Numbered from the stretch's first letter, positions 55,188 through 64,000 are shown. The stretch: 64,000 nucleotides of DNA from Winogradskyella luteola (GCF_019203985.1 NZ_JAGSPD010000008.1:120837-184836), one strand, 5' to 3'. A program made the numbers and translations. The notes: generated by a model from the sequence alone, not told the origin.

Positions 55188-56630
55188 ATGAAAAAATCAA
55201 TCATAGTAATAGTATTCCTTTTGGGAATATTTGCTCAAGCTCAAAATAAAAAATGGACATTAAAAGAGTGTGTGCAATACGCTTTAGAGAATAATATATC
55301 TGTAAAGCAAAGCGAACTGGATTTAGAATTGGCTGAGGTTGAAAAACTAACGGCAAAAGGCAACTTTATACCAAGCCTTAGTGCAGGTGCAGGGGTTTCA
55401 GAAAATACGGGTTTGAGTTTTAATCCTGTAACCAATAATGCACAAACAACAACGTTCCTTTCCGCATCGGGAAGTATCAATGTAGGTTATACTCTTTTTG
55501 ATGGTTTAAGAAATATAAGACAACTACAGCGCGCAGATATATCAAAGCTTTCTAGTCAATATCGTTTAGATAAAATGAAAGATGACATTTCATTATTTGT
55601 GGCTAATGGGTATTTAACGGTTATTTTAAACAAAGCAAATTTAGAAGTTTTAAGATCACAAAATGAAGTCACAAAAGAGCAAATTGAGAGAACACAAGAG
55701 TTGGTGGATGCAGGTTCCTTACCTAGAGGAGATTTGCTCGAAATAAAAGCTACGGACGCAAGTGAGCAACAACAGATTATCAATGCAGAGAATAATGTTC
55801 AAATATCGCTGATAAGTCTTGCGCAATTATTATTGATTAAAGACTATGAGAATTTTGACATCGAAGACGAAGGCTATAATATTGTCGACGATGGTGTTTC
55901 GAACAGGGATGTTTCGGATATTATTGATGCTGCCAAAGCCAACAGATCCGAAATCAAAATAGCAGAACAAAATGTAGAACTGGCCGAAATGGATTTAAAA
56001 ATTGCCAAAGGGGTCAACTGGCCAACTTTATCAGCATTTTTTGGATATAATACCAGATATGCAGATACACCGAGTTTTACCCAGCAAATAGACCCTGATA
56101 ACCCTACAGTTACAGAGCAAATTGGTACTGTTCAGGGAACTGGCCAAGCTGTTATTGGGACGTTTCCAAATACATTCCCAGTAGAAGTGGCAGCAGATCC
56201 TTTTATAGATCAATTATATCAAAATGATGGAATTGGTTATGGATTGCAATTAAACATTCCTATATTAAACGGATTCAATACAAGAGGTAATGTTCAAAGA
56301 AACAAAGTGAGTTTAGAGCGTGCCAAATTTGAACTAGAACAAGCTGAGTTAGATTTAGAATCTACAGTATACCAAGCTTATGTTGATGCTAAAGGAGCTC
56401 TAAAATCTTATGAAGCTGCACAGGTTGCTTTAGAATCTCAAGAATTGGCTTATGATTATGCAAAAGAGCGTTACGATGTCGGTTTAACCAATGCATTCGA
56501 CTTCAGTCAGTCTAAACTAAGGTTTGATAATGCGAGAATTGAATTAAATAGATCAAAATACGATTATATATTTAAATTAAAAGTCCTCGAGTTATATTTT
56601 GGAATTCCTGCAACTGAATTAAAGTTTTAA
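55188..56630 (+). CDS. TolC-family outer-membrane efflux channel
   Basis: 480 residues from ATG 55188 (MKKSIIVIVFLLGIFAQAQ), a signal peptide start; the frame continues seven codons upstream. Two tandem TolC/OEP repeats with long amphipathic helices (WTLKECVQYALENNISVKQSELDLELAEVE type at 25-55; RAKFELEQAELDLESTVYQAY near 370) and barrel strands. It forms the exit duct of a tripartite exporter. Lying between the two adaptors, it probably serves both. Two bases separate it from the next gene. Confidence 0.93.
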   Translation: MKKSIIVIVFLLGIFAQAQNKKWTLKECVQYALENNISVKQSELDLELAEVEKLTAKGNFIPSLSAGAGVSENTGLSFNPVTNNAQTTTFLSASGSINVGYTLFDGLRNIRQLQRADISKLSSQYRLDKMKDDISLFVANGYLTVILNKANLEVLRSQNEVTKEQIERTQELVDAGSLPRGDLLEIKATDASEQQQIINAENNVQISLISLAQLLLIKDYENFDIEDEGYNIVDDGVSNRDVSDIIDAAKANRSEIKIAEQNVELAEMDLKIAKGVNWPTLSAFFGYNTRYADTPSFTQQIDPDNPTVTEQIGTVQGTGQAVIGTFPNTFPVEVAADPFIDQLYQNDGIGYGLQLNIPILNGFNTRGNVQRNKVSLERAKFELEQAELDLESTVYQAYVDAKGALKSYEAAQVALESQELAYDYAKERYDVGLTNAFDFSQSKLRFDNARIELNRSKYDYIFKLKVLELYFGIPATELKF

Positions 56631-56632
56631 TT

Positions 56633-57940
56633 ATGAGCAAAACAGTAAAAATTATTATCGGAATCGTCGTTCTTGTACTCATTATGTTGGTGGCAGGGTC
56701 TAAAATGGGATGGTTTGGTAAGAAGGGAAATTTTAAAGAGGTCACTGTAAAGGAAGTGGCGCTATACGATATCGTTGAAACGGTTTCTGCAACTGGTAAA
56801 ATTCAACCAGAAGTTGAAGTGAAAATATCTTCTGAAGTTTCTGGGGAAATTTTAGAATTACCGTTTAAAGAGGGACAAGAAGTTAAAAAAGGAGATTTAT
56901 TGGTAAGAGTAAATCCAGATTTAATTCAGTCTGCTGTAAGCAGGTCCCAAGCATCATATCAAAACGTAAGAGCTGGTCTAGAACAAGCTGAGGCTAATTT
57001 AAAGCAAGCCAAGGCAGACTACGATAGAAGTAAAACGTTATTTGATAGAGGAGTGATTTCTAAAGCCGATTGGGACAGAGCTATAGCTACTTACGAAACA
57101 GCTAAAGCCAATAAAAGTGCAGCCTATTATAGTGTGCAAAGTGCGGCTGCAACAGTTAATGAAGCCAAAGACAATTTAACCAGAACCACTATCTATGCAC
57201 CAATGAGCGGAACCATTTCCATGCTCAATGTAGAATTAGGTGAACGTGTCGTTGGTACGCAGCAAATGGCAGGTACAGAAATCCTTCGTGTAGCCAACCT
57301 TAACAATATGGAAGTTGAGGTCGATGTTAACGAAAATGATATTGTAAAAGTAAGTATTGGTGATTCTACAATTGTTGAAGTCGATGCGTATTTGAAGAAA
57401 GAATTTAAGGGCATTGTTACTGAAATTGCAAACTCAGCTGCTGATAATTTAGCAGCGGACCAAGTGACCAATTTCAAAGTAAAGGTCAGAATCCTCGAAG
57501 AATCTTATAAAGATCTAACGGAAGGAAAACCAGAAACCTATTCGCCATTTAGACCTGGTATGACAGCAACTGTAGATATTATTACAAAAAAACGAAAAGA
57601 CGCTATTGCAGTACCTATTAGTGCCATAGTTATAAAGACAGATACGAGCTCTTCAAAAAAACCTTTTGAAAAAATATCTAATGTTGAAGGTGACAATGAA
57701 CCAAAAGAGGAAGAGAAATTTGAATGTGTATTCGTCAACGACGGTGGAAAAGCAAAGCTAAAAGTTGTTGAAACTGGAATTCAAGATGATACCTACATTG
57801 AAATAGTTTCGGGATTAAATGAAGCAGATGAAATTATAACAGGACCTTATAATACAGTATCCAAAACATTGAACCCAGGCGATCTTCTCGAAGTAACCAA
57901 TAAAAAGGAAAAACCTTCTGAAGAAAAAGAAGGAGAATAA
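56633..57940 (+). CDS. Periplasmic adaptor (membrane fusion protein), second copy
   Basis: 435 residues with the same adaptor architecture as the gene two positions upstream: anchor helix, half-motif (VETVSATGKIQPEVEVKIS near 46), hairpin (DYDRSKTLFDRGVISKADWDR near 125), the second half-motif (TIYAPMSGTISMLNVELGERV near 185), then a barrel and a longer acidic C-terminus. Its MacA-like layout suggests that this copy pairs with the MacB-type permeases, while the first copy may act with a different subunit or form a mixed ring. Confidence 0.92.
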   Translation: MSKTVKIIIGIVVLVLIMLVAGSKMGWFGKKGNFKEVTVKEVALYDIVETVSATGKIQPEVEVKISSEVSGEILELPFKEGQEVKKGDLLVRVNPDLIQSAVSRSQASYQNVRAGLEQAEANLKQAKADYDRSKTLFDRGVISKADWDRAIATYETAKANKSAAYYSVQSAAATVNEAKDNLTRTTIYAPMSGTISMLNVELGERVVGTQQMAGTEILRVANLNNMEVEVDVNENDIVKVSIGDSTIVEVDAYLKKEFKGIVTEIANSAADNLAADQVTNFKVKVRILEESYKDLTEGKPETYSPFRPGMTATVDIITKKRKDAIAVPISAIVIKTDTSSSKKPFEKISNVEGDNEPKEEEKFECVFVNDGGKAKLKVVETGIQDDTYIEIVSGLNEADEIITGPYNTVSKTLNPGDLLEVTNKKEKPSEEKEGE

Positions 57941-57959
57941 CTAAACACTTAAATTGTTA

Positions 57960-58631
57960 ATGGCCTTAGTGCTAAATATAGAAACAGCAACTACTAATTG
58001 TTCAGTCTCTCTATCAAAAGATGGAGAGACTTTAGTTTTAAAAGAAGACCACACTGCAGGATATTCACATGCCGAAACATTACATGTATTTATTGATAAA
58101 GTTTTTAAGACAGCAGGAATTGAGCCATCAAAAATTGATGCTGTTGCAGTAAGCAAAGGACCAGGGTCCTACACAGGTTTGCGAATAGGCGTATCATCGG
58201 CTAAAGGCCTCTGTTTTGCATTAAACAAACCTTTAATTGCCATTAGTACTTTAGAGAGCTTAGCGCATCAAGTAAATATCGATAATGGTTTTATAGTTGC
58301 TATGTTAGATGCACGTCGTATGGAAGTGTATTCTGTGATATATAATTCTAACCACGAATTACAAAGAGGTATTGAAGCAGAAGTATTGACGGAAGAAAGT
58401 TATGCCAATATCTTAAGCGAAAAAAAGATTTATTTTATAGGTAATGGTGTCGAAAAAACTAAAAATCTTATCAAACACCCCAATGCCATTTTTATTGATG
58501 AGAAATTACCTTCGGCCAATGAAATGTCAGCACTGGCGGAGTTAAAGTATAAAAAAAGCGACACCGAAGATGTCGCTTATTTTGAGCCTTATTATTTAAA
58601 AGACTTTATAGCACTTAAAAAGAAAAATTAA
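57960..58631 (+). CDS. tsaB: tRNA threonylcarbamoyladenosine biosynthesis protein TsaB
   Basis: 223 residues from ATG 57960 (MALVLNIETATTNCSVSL); a TTG two codons upstream is less likely. ASKHA-fold motifs: NIETATTNCSVSL at the N-terminus and VSKGPGSYTGLRIGVSSAKGL (near 63). TsaB is the scaffold partner of TsaD in making t6A at position 37 of ANN-decoding tRNAs. It ends convergently with mscS (4-bp overlap) and lies 20 bp after the exporter operon, so it may share that transcript. Confidence 0.95.
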   Translation: MALVLNIETATTNCSVSLSKDGETLVLKEDHTAGYSHAETLHVFIDKVFKTAGIEPSKIDAVAVSKGPGSYTGLRIGVSSAKGLCFALNKPLIAISTLESLAHQVNIDNGFIVAMLDARRMEVYSVIYNSNHELQRGIEAEVLTEESYANILSEKKIYFIGNGVEKTKNLIKHPNAIFIDEKLPSANEMSALAELKYKKSDTEDVAYFEPYYLKDFIALKKKN

Positions 58632-59440
58632 CCCTTCTTTTGTATCTCAACAGCATGTGGGTATGGTATTTCAATACCTGCAGCATCTAAAGCTATTTTA
58701 ACATTTTCAGTCACATCAAAGTAAACATTCCAATAATCATCAACATTACACCAAGGTCTTACCGCAAAGTTTACTGAGCTATCGGCTAGTTTCAATACGG
58801 TTACTGCTGGCGCTGGATCTTTTAATACTTTTGGGTGCGATGTTAAAACATTCATAAGTATGTCTTTAGTTTGTTTTATATCTGCATCGTAACTAACACC
58901 ATAAACTAAATCTACACGTCGTGTACCTTCAGTAGTATAGTTAATGATGTTTCCGTTAGAAAGTGCACCGTTTGGAATAATAATTTCCTTATTGGATAAA
59001 CCTGTTAGCTTGGTAGTGAAAATTTCAATTTCCTTTACAACACCAAGCTCGCCTTGTGCTTCTATAAGGTCACCAATTTTAAACGGTTTAAAAATCATAA
59101 TCAAAACACCGCCTGCGAAGTTACCCAAAGAGCCTTGCAGCGCAAGACCAATTGCTAAACCAGCAGCAGCAATGATGGCTGCAAATGATGTGGTCTCTAC
59201 ACCCATAGTGCCCAATACTACGATGATAAGTACAACTTTTAAAATCCACTTAGAAAGATTTGTTAGAAACTTCTTAAGACTTTCTTCGTAATCACCTTTA
59301 TTTAGGACCCGTCTAAGTCCCTTTAGCATCAATTTAATAATCCAGCTACCGATAATCCATATCAGGATAGCCAAAAGTATTTTAGGTCCAAACTCGAAAA
59401 TTAAGTTATAACCTGCATCAATCCATTTTTGTGTGTCCAT
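58628..59440 (-). CDS. Small-conductance mechanosensitive channel (MscS family)
   Basis: 270 residues, minimal MscS layout. Three membrane helices fill the first 105 residues; the pore helix carries the glycine/alanine pattern AAAGLAIGLALQGSLGNFAGGVLI (near 90-113). The beta domain follows (FKIGDLIEAQGELGVVKEI) and a C-terminal alpha/beta domain. It opens under membrane tension to release solutes during hypo-osmotic shock, which fits a marine or estuarine host. Confidence 0.94.
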   Translation of the reverse strand: MDTQKWIDAGYNLIFEFGPKILLAILIWIIGSWIIKLMLKGLRRVLNKGDYEESLKKFLTNLSKWILKVVLIIVVLGTMGVETTSFAAIIAAAGLAIGLALQGSLGNFAGGVLIMIFKPFKIGDLIEAQGELGVVKEIEIFTTKLTGLSNKEIIIPNGALSNGNIINYTTEGTRRVDLVYGVSYDADIKQTKDILMNVLTSHPKVLKDPAPAVTVLKLADSSVNFAVRPWCNVDDYWNVYFDVTENVKIALDAAGIEIPYPHAVEIQKKG

Positions 59441-59506
59441 GTTGGTTTAATTAGTTTTTGATAAAAAACTCAGCTTATTAAAACCGAGTGAAGTAGAATT
59501 CTAGAT

Positions 59507-59707
59507 TTATTTGACTTCAAACGTCAACTTTAAATTAACTCTAAATTCAGTAACGCTATCTCCATTTACAATTGCACTTTGCTCTTGGACATAAACAGAA
59601 CGTATGTTCTTTACAGTTTTAGAGGCCTCTTTTACTGCCTTTTTTGTTGCATCTTCCCAGCTTTTATCTGAGTTGGATAATACTTCAATTACTTTTAATA
59701 CTGCCAT
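59507..59707 (-). CDS. Dodecin-family flavin-binding protein
   Basis: 66 residues from ATG 59707 (MAVLKVIEVLSNSDKSWEDATKKA); the frame is open 13 codons upstream but family members start here. The beta-alpha-beta-beta pattern, with EASKTVKNIRSVYVQEQSA and FRVNLKLTFEV at the end, identifies dodecin. Twelve copies assemble into a hollow sphere that stores or buffers flavins. It lies between mscS and the NifU-like gene on the same strand. Confidence 0.93.
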   Translation of the reverse strand: MAVLKVIEVLSNSDKSWEDATKKAVKEASKTVKNIRSVYVQEQSAIVNGDSVTEFRVNLKLTFEVK

Positions 59708-59779
59708 AATATTATGCTTTAATTGGGTTATACTTACAGGAAACATAAGTGTTAAAAACGCACTTAAAAATAATGAAAA

Positions 59780-60682
59780 TTAACCATTAATTGCATTAAC
59801 GCTTATGGCATTATCATTAAGCATTTCTTTTAGCATATTTTCAATACCATTTTTTAAGGTAAATGTTGATGACGGACAACCACTGCAAGCTCCTTGTAGT
59901 AGTACTTCGACCTTTTTTGTTTGTGCATCATATGATCTAAATTCTATATTACCACCATCACTAGCAACGGCAGGTTTAATATACTCTTCGAGAATATTTA
60001 CAATATTTTTGGAAGTGTCGTCTAAGGCTTCAAATTTTTGCTCAATAGCTTCTTCTGTTTTGTTAAGTTGCTTTGGAGCATCGTCATTTAAAATAGTTTT
60101 ACCATCTTCAACATAAGATTTAATAAATTCGCGTAACTGAAGCGTAATTTCCTCCCATTCTATGATATCAAATTTTGTTATAGAAATAAAATTCTTTTCC
60201 ATAAAAACATTTTTCACAAAGGGGAATTGAAATAATGCTGTTGCAAGTGGTGAAGGTTTAGCTTCTTCTATTGAAGTAAACTCATATAGATTAGGTACAA
60301 GCACTTTATTGCAAACAAACTTTAAAACACTAGGATTTGGTGTGCTTTCTGCATATACTGTAACTGCTGCTTTGGGTTTTATGGCATCTTCCGTAACAAC
60401 GACACCATTGTTGGATAAGTAATCCTCTATTTGTTTAGCCACTTCATTTTTTACATCATCCCATTCAACAATATTATAGCGTTCTATTGCTACAAAGTTA
60501 GAGGCAATATATACTTTTTTAACAAAGGGTAAGTAAAACAACTGTTGTGCTAAAGGAGAATGTTTAGCGTCGTCTATATTGTTAAATTCAAAACTATTGT
60601 GATTGGTTAAAAACCGATCGGCTTCAAATTTTAATATACTTTCGTTAGAAGTAGCAACTATAGAAATTTTGGTCTTCGACAT
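59780..60682 (-). CDS. NifU-like iron-sulfur scaffold with two N-terminal Nfu_N domains
   Basis: 300 residues. Two tandem Nfu_N-like domains (about 1-100 and 105-195) share the pattern SxLKF, EFxxIxxAKxSPLAxxLF, FVKxVxxxxNFxxIxxxxIxEW. A C-terminal NifU domain follows (about 215-300) with the cluster ligands in LLQGACSGCPSSTF (Cys-x2-Cys, near 270). NfuA-type proteins carry and deliver [4Fe-4S] clusters to target enzymes, such as those in lipoate synthesis or respiration. Confidence 0.92.
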   Translation of the reverse strand: MSKTKISIVATSNESILKFEADRFLTNHNSFEFNNIDDAKHSPLAQQLFYLPFVKKVYIASNFVAIERYNIVEWDDVKNEVAKQIEDYLSNNGVVVTEDAIKPKAAVTVYAESTPNPSVLKFVCNKVLVPNLYEFTSIEEAKPSPLATALFQFPFVKNVFMEKNFISITKFDIIEWEEITLQLREFIKSYVEDGKTILNDDAPKQLNKTEEAIEQKFEALDDTSKNIVNILEEYIKPAVASDGGNIEFRSYDAQTKKVEVLLQGACSGCPSSTFTLKNGIENMLKEMLNDNAISVNAING

Positions 60683-60935
60683 CTTTTTTTTGCAAAAATA
60701 TGAAATATCAATTTGAAACGTTTAACCTTAGAATGTGTTTTGCAACTAAAATCTTAAACAATTTCATATAATTTGATTAAATTTCGTCCTCATTTAAAAT
60801 AATTGATTGAAGTGCTAAGATAGGTTAAGCGTTTTATGATAGTTTAAATGACATATAACTAACTGAAAAAGAGAAGTTTAATAAGTGTGTTGATGTGGTT
60901 TTTTAGGCCAACTCTCTTTTGAAAAATGGTTACTA

Positions 60936-63900
60936 ATGAAAAAAACACTTTATTTTATTGCTTTAATTGTATCCTCTTTAGGGTTTGCTCAAGATGTTTC
61001 AATGCAAAACGGTACATTTAATAGATGTGCTCCAGATAAATTCTTTGATTCAGGTGGCGAATTCGGTAATTATGGTAATGATGAAAATTTAGTTACTACT
61101 ATATGTCCTCAAAATGCAGGTGAGTTTATAATAATAGATTTTATTCAGTTTACAACACAGCTTGGAACCCAACCAGATGTATTAAACATATACGACGGAG
61201 ATGATATTACAGCAAATTTAATTGGTAGTTATCAAGGAACTAATAATCCAGATACGGTTTCAGCTTCATCAATAAATACGTCGGGCTGCTTAACATTTGA
61301 GTTTATTTCAAGCGACAGTGGAAGCACTGGTGGTTGGGAAGCTGATATATTATGTGCTACTGCATGTCAAACTATTACAGCTTCTATAGATGGTACAACG
61401 CCTGCGCCCAATGGTTCTGGTGTTATTGGCATACTGCCAGGGGAAACTGTAGATTTTTCTGGAAGCGCAACATTTTCTGTAGACGGTACTAATGCTATTT
61501 ATAGTTGGACTTTTGGTGATGGGAATACAGCCACGGGTACTGATGTCTCCAATACCTTTGCTACAGCAGGTACTTATACTGTAACTTTGACAGTAACAGA
61601 TGATAATCCTCAAGGTTGTTCAGATTCAGAAACCGTCACAGTTTTTGTATTAGGACCCAATGTTGTGGTCGAACAAGATACTTTTACCCCTGAAGAGTTA
61701 ATTGAAGATGTGTTAGTTAATAGCCCTTGTGCTACAGTATCTAATATCATCTCTTCAACTGGGTCGGATTTTAGTCCCACAGAGCCTAATGGTATTGGTT
61801 ATTTTTTTAGTAACGGAGTCGATTTTCCTTTTGAAGATGGGTTATTGTTAACCTCTGGTGATGCAAGTGAAGCAGGTGGTCCCAACACTGGATTATTAGG
61901 TGAGGGAACCAATGCTTGGCCAGGTGATTTAGAGTTAGATGCACAAATACCAGGTGTAGATTCCAATAACGCTACGTTTATTCAATTTGATTTTACCCCA
62001 TTGGCAAATACAATTAGTTTTGATTTTCTCATGGCATCCGAAGAATACGATATGGGTGGTTTTGAATGTACGTTTTCTGATGCATTTGCATTTTTGCTTA
62101 CAGATTCTAGTGGCGTCACAACTAATCTAGCGGTATTGCCTGGTACTAATACGCCAATATTAGTTACAAATATACATCCAGATAACGGTGCCTCTTGTGG
62201 TGCAGCAAATCCTCAATATTTTGGTGCTTATACACCAAATAATGGGCCTCCAATAGCTTTTGACGGTAGAACAGTGGTATTCACAGCGCAATCTGCAGTA
62301 GTTCCTGGTGAAAACTACACGATTAAATTAGTTATAGCTGATGATGGAGATAATAATTATGACTCAGGCGTGTTTTTAAAAGCTGGAAGTTTTGACTTAG
62401 GTGGTGATTTAGGTGAAGATATTACTATTGAAGCTGGTACTGCAGAATGTGGAGGGACAGAAATTACTTTGGATACAGGTATAACGACTGCTCAACACAC
62501 TTGGTTTTATGAAGACACAGTAAATAATCCTGGAGTACTTGTTGAAATTACTGGTGAAATAGGCCCTACTTTAATAGCTACCGAACCAGGTATGTATACG
62601 GTTGATATTGTTTTTTCAGGTGTTTGTCAGGCTAGCGACTCTATCCTTATCGAGTTTAAACCTAGTCCAGTTGCAAACCTTGCTCAAGACCTTGTAATAT
62701 GTGATGCCGATGGTACGGCAGAATTTACCTTATCCGATAATGACGATAATATTTTAGGGTCACAAAATGCTTCAGATTTTATTATCACTTATCATTTATT
62801 AGAGCAAGAAGCTATTGATAATGTAGGTGCGCTACCAACTGCTTATACTAATATATCAAATCCTCAAATTATATGGGCGCGCATAGCAGATAATTCTCAA
62901 GAATGTTACGCCATTACATCATTTCAGTTAGCATTCTCCGACATAACCATTGATAATTCCATCTCACCTATCAGTTTATGTGATGATGATGTGGCAGATG
63001 GGTTCACAAGTTTTAATCTTACAGACCGCAATGCTGAAGTAATAGGGACTAACAATCCTGCTAATGTATTGGTGTCTTATCATTTAACTCTAAATGACGC
63101 GGATAACAATGTGTCGCCTTTACCAGAACCTTATACTAATGCAACGGCTGATAATCAAACTGTTTTTGTAAGATTACAAACTGTTAATAGTGCAGATTGC
63201 TATGCGACAACCACTTTAGATCTTGAAGTAATTGCAACGCCTACTGCGAACCTTACAACTTCGTTAGAAGCTTGTGACAATAATAATGATGGATTTACAG
63301 AGTTTGATTTGAGCCTAAGAGACATAGAAGTAATAGGGACTCAAACAGATGTAACGGTGACATATCATGTTACAGAGAACGATGCTATGATGGATATAGG
63401 AGCGTTACCTACATTATATACTAATGCAAATGCTGGAGGCCAGTTAATTTATGTTCGTATTGAAAGTAATTCTGCAGGCTGTTATGATACAACAACATTA
63501 CAACTTATTGTTAACCCAAGTCCAACAGTTGTTTCTGTCACACCTTATGAACTATGTGATTTCAATAATTCAGGGGACGAACAAGAGTTATTTGACTTAA
63601 CGACTAAAGATGCAGAAATTTTAAATGGTCAGATAAATGTCTCGGTAACATATTATGAAAATCAGACAGATGCAGATTCTGGCATGAATGCCATTACAGG
63701 ACTTTATGCTAACACAAGTAATCCACAAACGATAATAGCGGTGTTAACCAATACTAATACAAATTGTAGTTCACAGGTTACATTTGATTTAACAGTCAAC
63801 CCCCTACCCACGGTAGTATCCCCCACTGTTTTGGAGGTCTGCGACGACGGCGTTCCCGATGGCCTTACGGAGATCGACCTGGGCCTAAAGGACACGGAGA

Positions 63901-64000
63901 TCACGGGGAACAACCCCGGCTATACGGTGAGCTACCACCTGACCCAGCAGGATGCCGATGATAATGTAGCCCCATTGCCGGTTCCCTATACCAACGTCAA
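60936..64000 (+). CDS. Giant secreted CUB/PKD/anchor/repeat protein, 5' part
   Basis: About 1,021 residues are visible and the frame runs off the right edge. Order: signal peptide (SSLGFAQ), a CUB-like domain (about 25-140; VLNIYDGDD, SGCLTFEF), a PKD domain (about 150-238; YSWTFGDGNTATG), and a choice-of-anchor L-type domain (about 242-485; MASEEYDMGG, DGDNNYDSGVFLKAGSF). An Ig-like linker follows, and from residue 576 come repeats of about 93 residues: CD..., then VxYHxxxxDA, then ALPxxYTN. Five repeats start near 62661, 62940, 63240, 63516 and 63801. Proteins of this type usually end in a T9SS C-terminal domain, not visible here. From about 63800 the codon usage changes sharply. Confidence 0.85.
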   Translation, partial: MKKTLYFIALIVSSLGFAQDVSMQNGTFNRCAPDKFFDSGGEFGNYGNDENLVTTICPQNAGEFIIIDFIQFTTQLGTQPDVLNIYDGDDITANLIGSYQGTNNPDTVSASSINTSGCLTFEFISSDSGSTGGWEADILCATACQTITASIDGTTPAPNGSGVIGILPGETVDFSGSATFSVDGTNAIYSWTFGDGNTATGTDVSNTFATAGTYTVTLTVTDDNPQGCSDSETVTVFVLGPNVVVEQDTFTPEELIEDVLVNSPCATVSNIISSTGSDFSPTEPNGIGYFFSNGVDFPFEDGLLLTSGDASEAGGPNTGLLGEGTNAWPGDLELDAQIPGVDSNNATFIQFDFTPLANTISFDFLMASEEYDMGGFECTFSDAFAFLLTDSSGVTTNLAVLPGTNTPILVTNIHPDNGASCGAANPQYFGAYTPNNGPPIAFDGRTVVFTAQSAVVPGENYTIKLVIADDGDNNYDSGVFLKAGSFDLGGDLGEDITIEAGTAECGGTEITLDTGITTAQHTWFYEDTVNNPGVLVEITGEIGPTLIATEPGMYTVDIVFSGVCQASDSILIEFKPSPVANLAQDLVICDADGTAEFTLSDNDDNILGSQNASDFIITYHLLEQEAIDNVGALPTAYTNISNPQIIWARIADNSQECYAITSFQLAFSDITIDNSISPISLCDDDVADGFTSFNLTDRNAEVIGTNNPANVLVSYHLTLNDADNNVSPLPEPYTNATADNQTVFVRLQTVNSADCYATTTLDLEVIATPTANLTTSLEACDNNNDGFTEFDLSLRDIEVIGTQTDVTVTYHVTENDAMMDIGALPTLYTNANAGGQLIYVRIESNSAGCYDTTTLQLIVNPSPTVVSVTPYELCDFNNSGDEQELFDLTTKDAEILNGQINVSVTYYENQTDADSGMNAITGLYANTSNPQTIIAVLTNTNTNCSSQVTFDLTVNPLPTVVSPTVLEVCDDGVPDGLTEIDLGLKDTEITGNNPGYTVSYHLTQQDADDNVAPLPVPYTNV

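Noticed and set aside
60683..60935. A 253-bp gap before the giant repeat protein, checked for small genes or RNAs
   Set aside because: AT-rich sequence with no convincing frame, hairpin or tRNA; only a weak TATTTTTG on the minus strand at 60693-60700, too close to the NifU-like start to trust.
62660..64000. Regular about 280-bp periodicity considered as a CRISPR-like or DNA repeat array
   Set aside because: The similarity is at protein level and DNA identity between units is low; these are diverged domain repeats in one reading frame.

Overview
The window is chromosomal DNA from a low-GC member of the Bacteroidota, almost certainly family Flavobacteriaceae. It carries a SprA-type type IX secretion (T9SS) translocon, a T9SS cargo protein with a C-terminal sorting domain, a RemB-like gliding protein and an alternative complex III (Act) operon linked to an aa3-type oxidase. 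NusA and IF2 have the Bacteroidota form, and several promoters match the Bacteroidota -33/-7 pattern (TTG, 18-20 nt, TAnnTTTG). No phage, insertion sequence, CRISPR array or rRNA was seen. Most of the window is core genome.

Layout. 1-7.2 kb: the 5' end of a GH92-like lipoprotein (minus), a membrane metallophosphoesterase, a cysteine-less thioredoxin-like protein, a NodB polysaccharide deacetylase, a large DUF2723 membrane protein, tRNA-Gln(TTG) and a tandem universal stress protein. 7.3-11.9 kb: rimP-nusA-infB with a promoter and a terminator-like leader hairpin. 12-24.4 kb: a small SPOR protein, then actA-actB-actC-actD-actE-actF-coxB-coxA, i.e. quinol oxidation by complex III joined to the terminal oxidase. 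24.5-33 kb: a T9SS cargo protein, ruvB, a di-heme peroxidase-like lipoprotein, a nested inverted-repeat element, queG, a malic enzyme/phosphotransacetylase hybrid and ruvA. 33-45.1 kb: sprA, gcvH, a VanZ-like gene, two TonB-like genes and remB; the last three share one periplasmic domain. 45.2-50.6 kb: ctaB, two subunit III genes, a subunit IV gene, two SCO/thioredoxin-fold genes, DUF420 and a small CxxC membrane protein, a second oxidase subunit and assembly operon. 50.7-57.9 kb: an ABC exporter with one ATPase, two FtsX/MacB permeases, two membrane-fusion adaptors and one TolC. 58-60.7 kb: tsaB, then mscS, dodecin and a NifU-like gene on the minus strand. 60.9-64 kb: the 5' part of a giant secreted repeat protein that runs off the window.

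How it fits together. The act-cox operon and the ctaB operon, about 21 kb apart, together supply a respiratory chain: the ACIII supercomplex partner, oxidase subunits I-IV, heme O synthesis and copper delivery. The sprA-tonB-remB stretch groups secretion and gliding functions with proton-motive-force coupling proteins.

The most unusual signals are: (i) an abrupt switch in GC and codon usage exactly at a repeat-module boundary near 63,800 in the giant surface protein; (ii) a cysteine-pair TonB_C-like domain shared by three consecutive genes and fused to the RemB barrel; (iii) a nested ~235-bp inverted-repeat element at 28.5-28.8 kb; (iv) cysteine-less thioredoxin-fold proteins, one paired with a normal SCO; and (v) a helix-hairpin-helix-like tail on ActC. 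I do not see a clear, wholly new multi-gene system.
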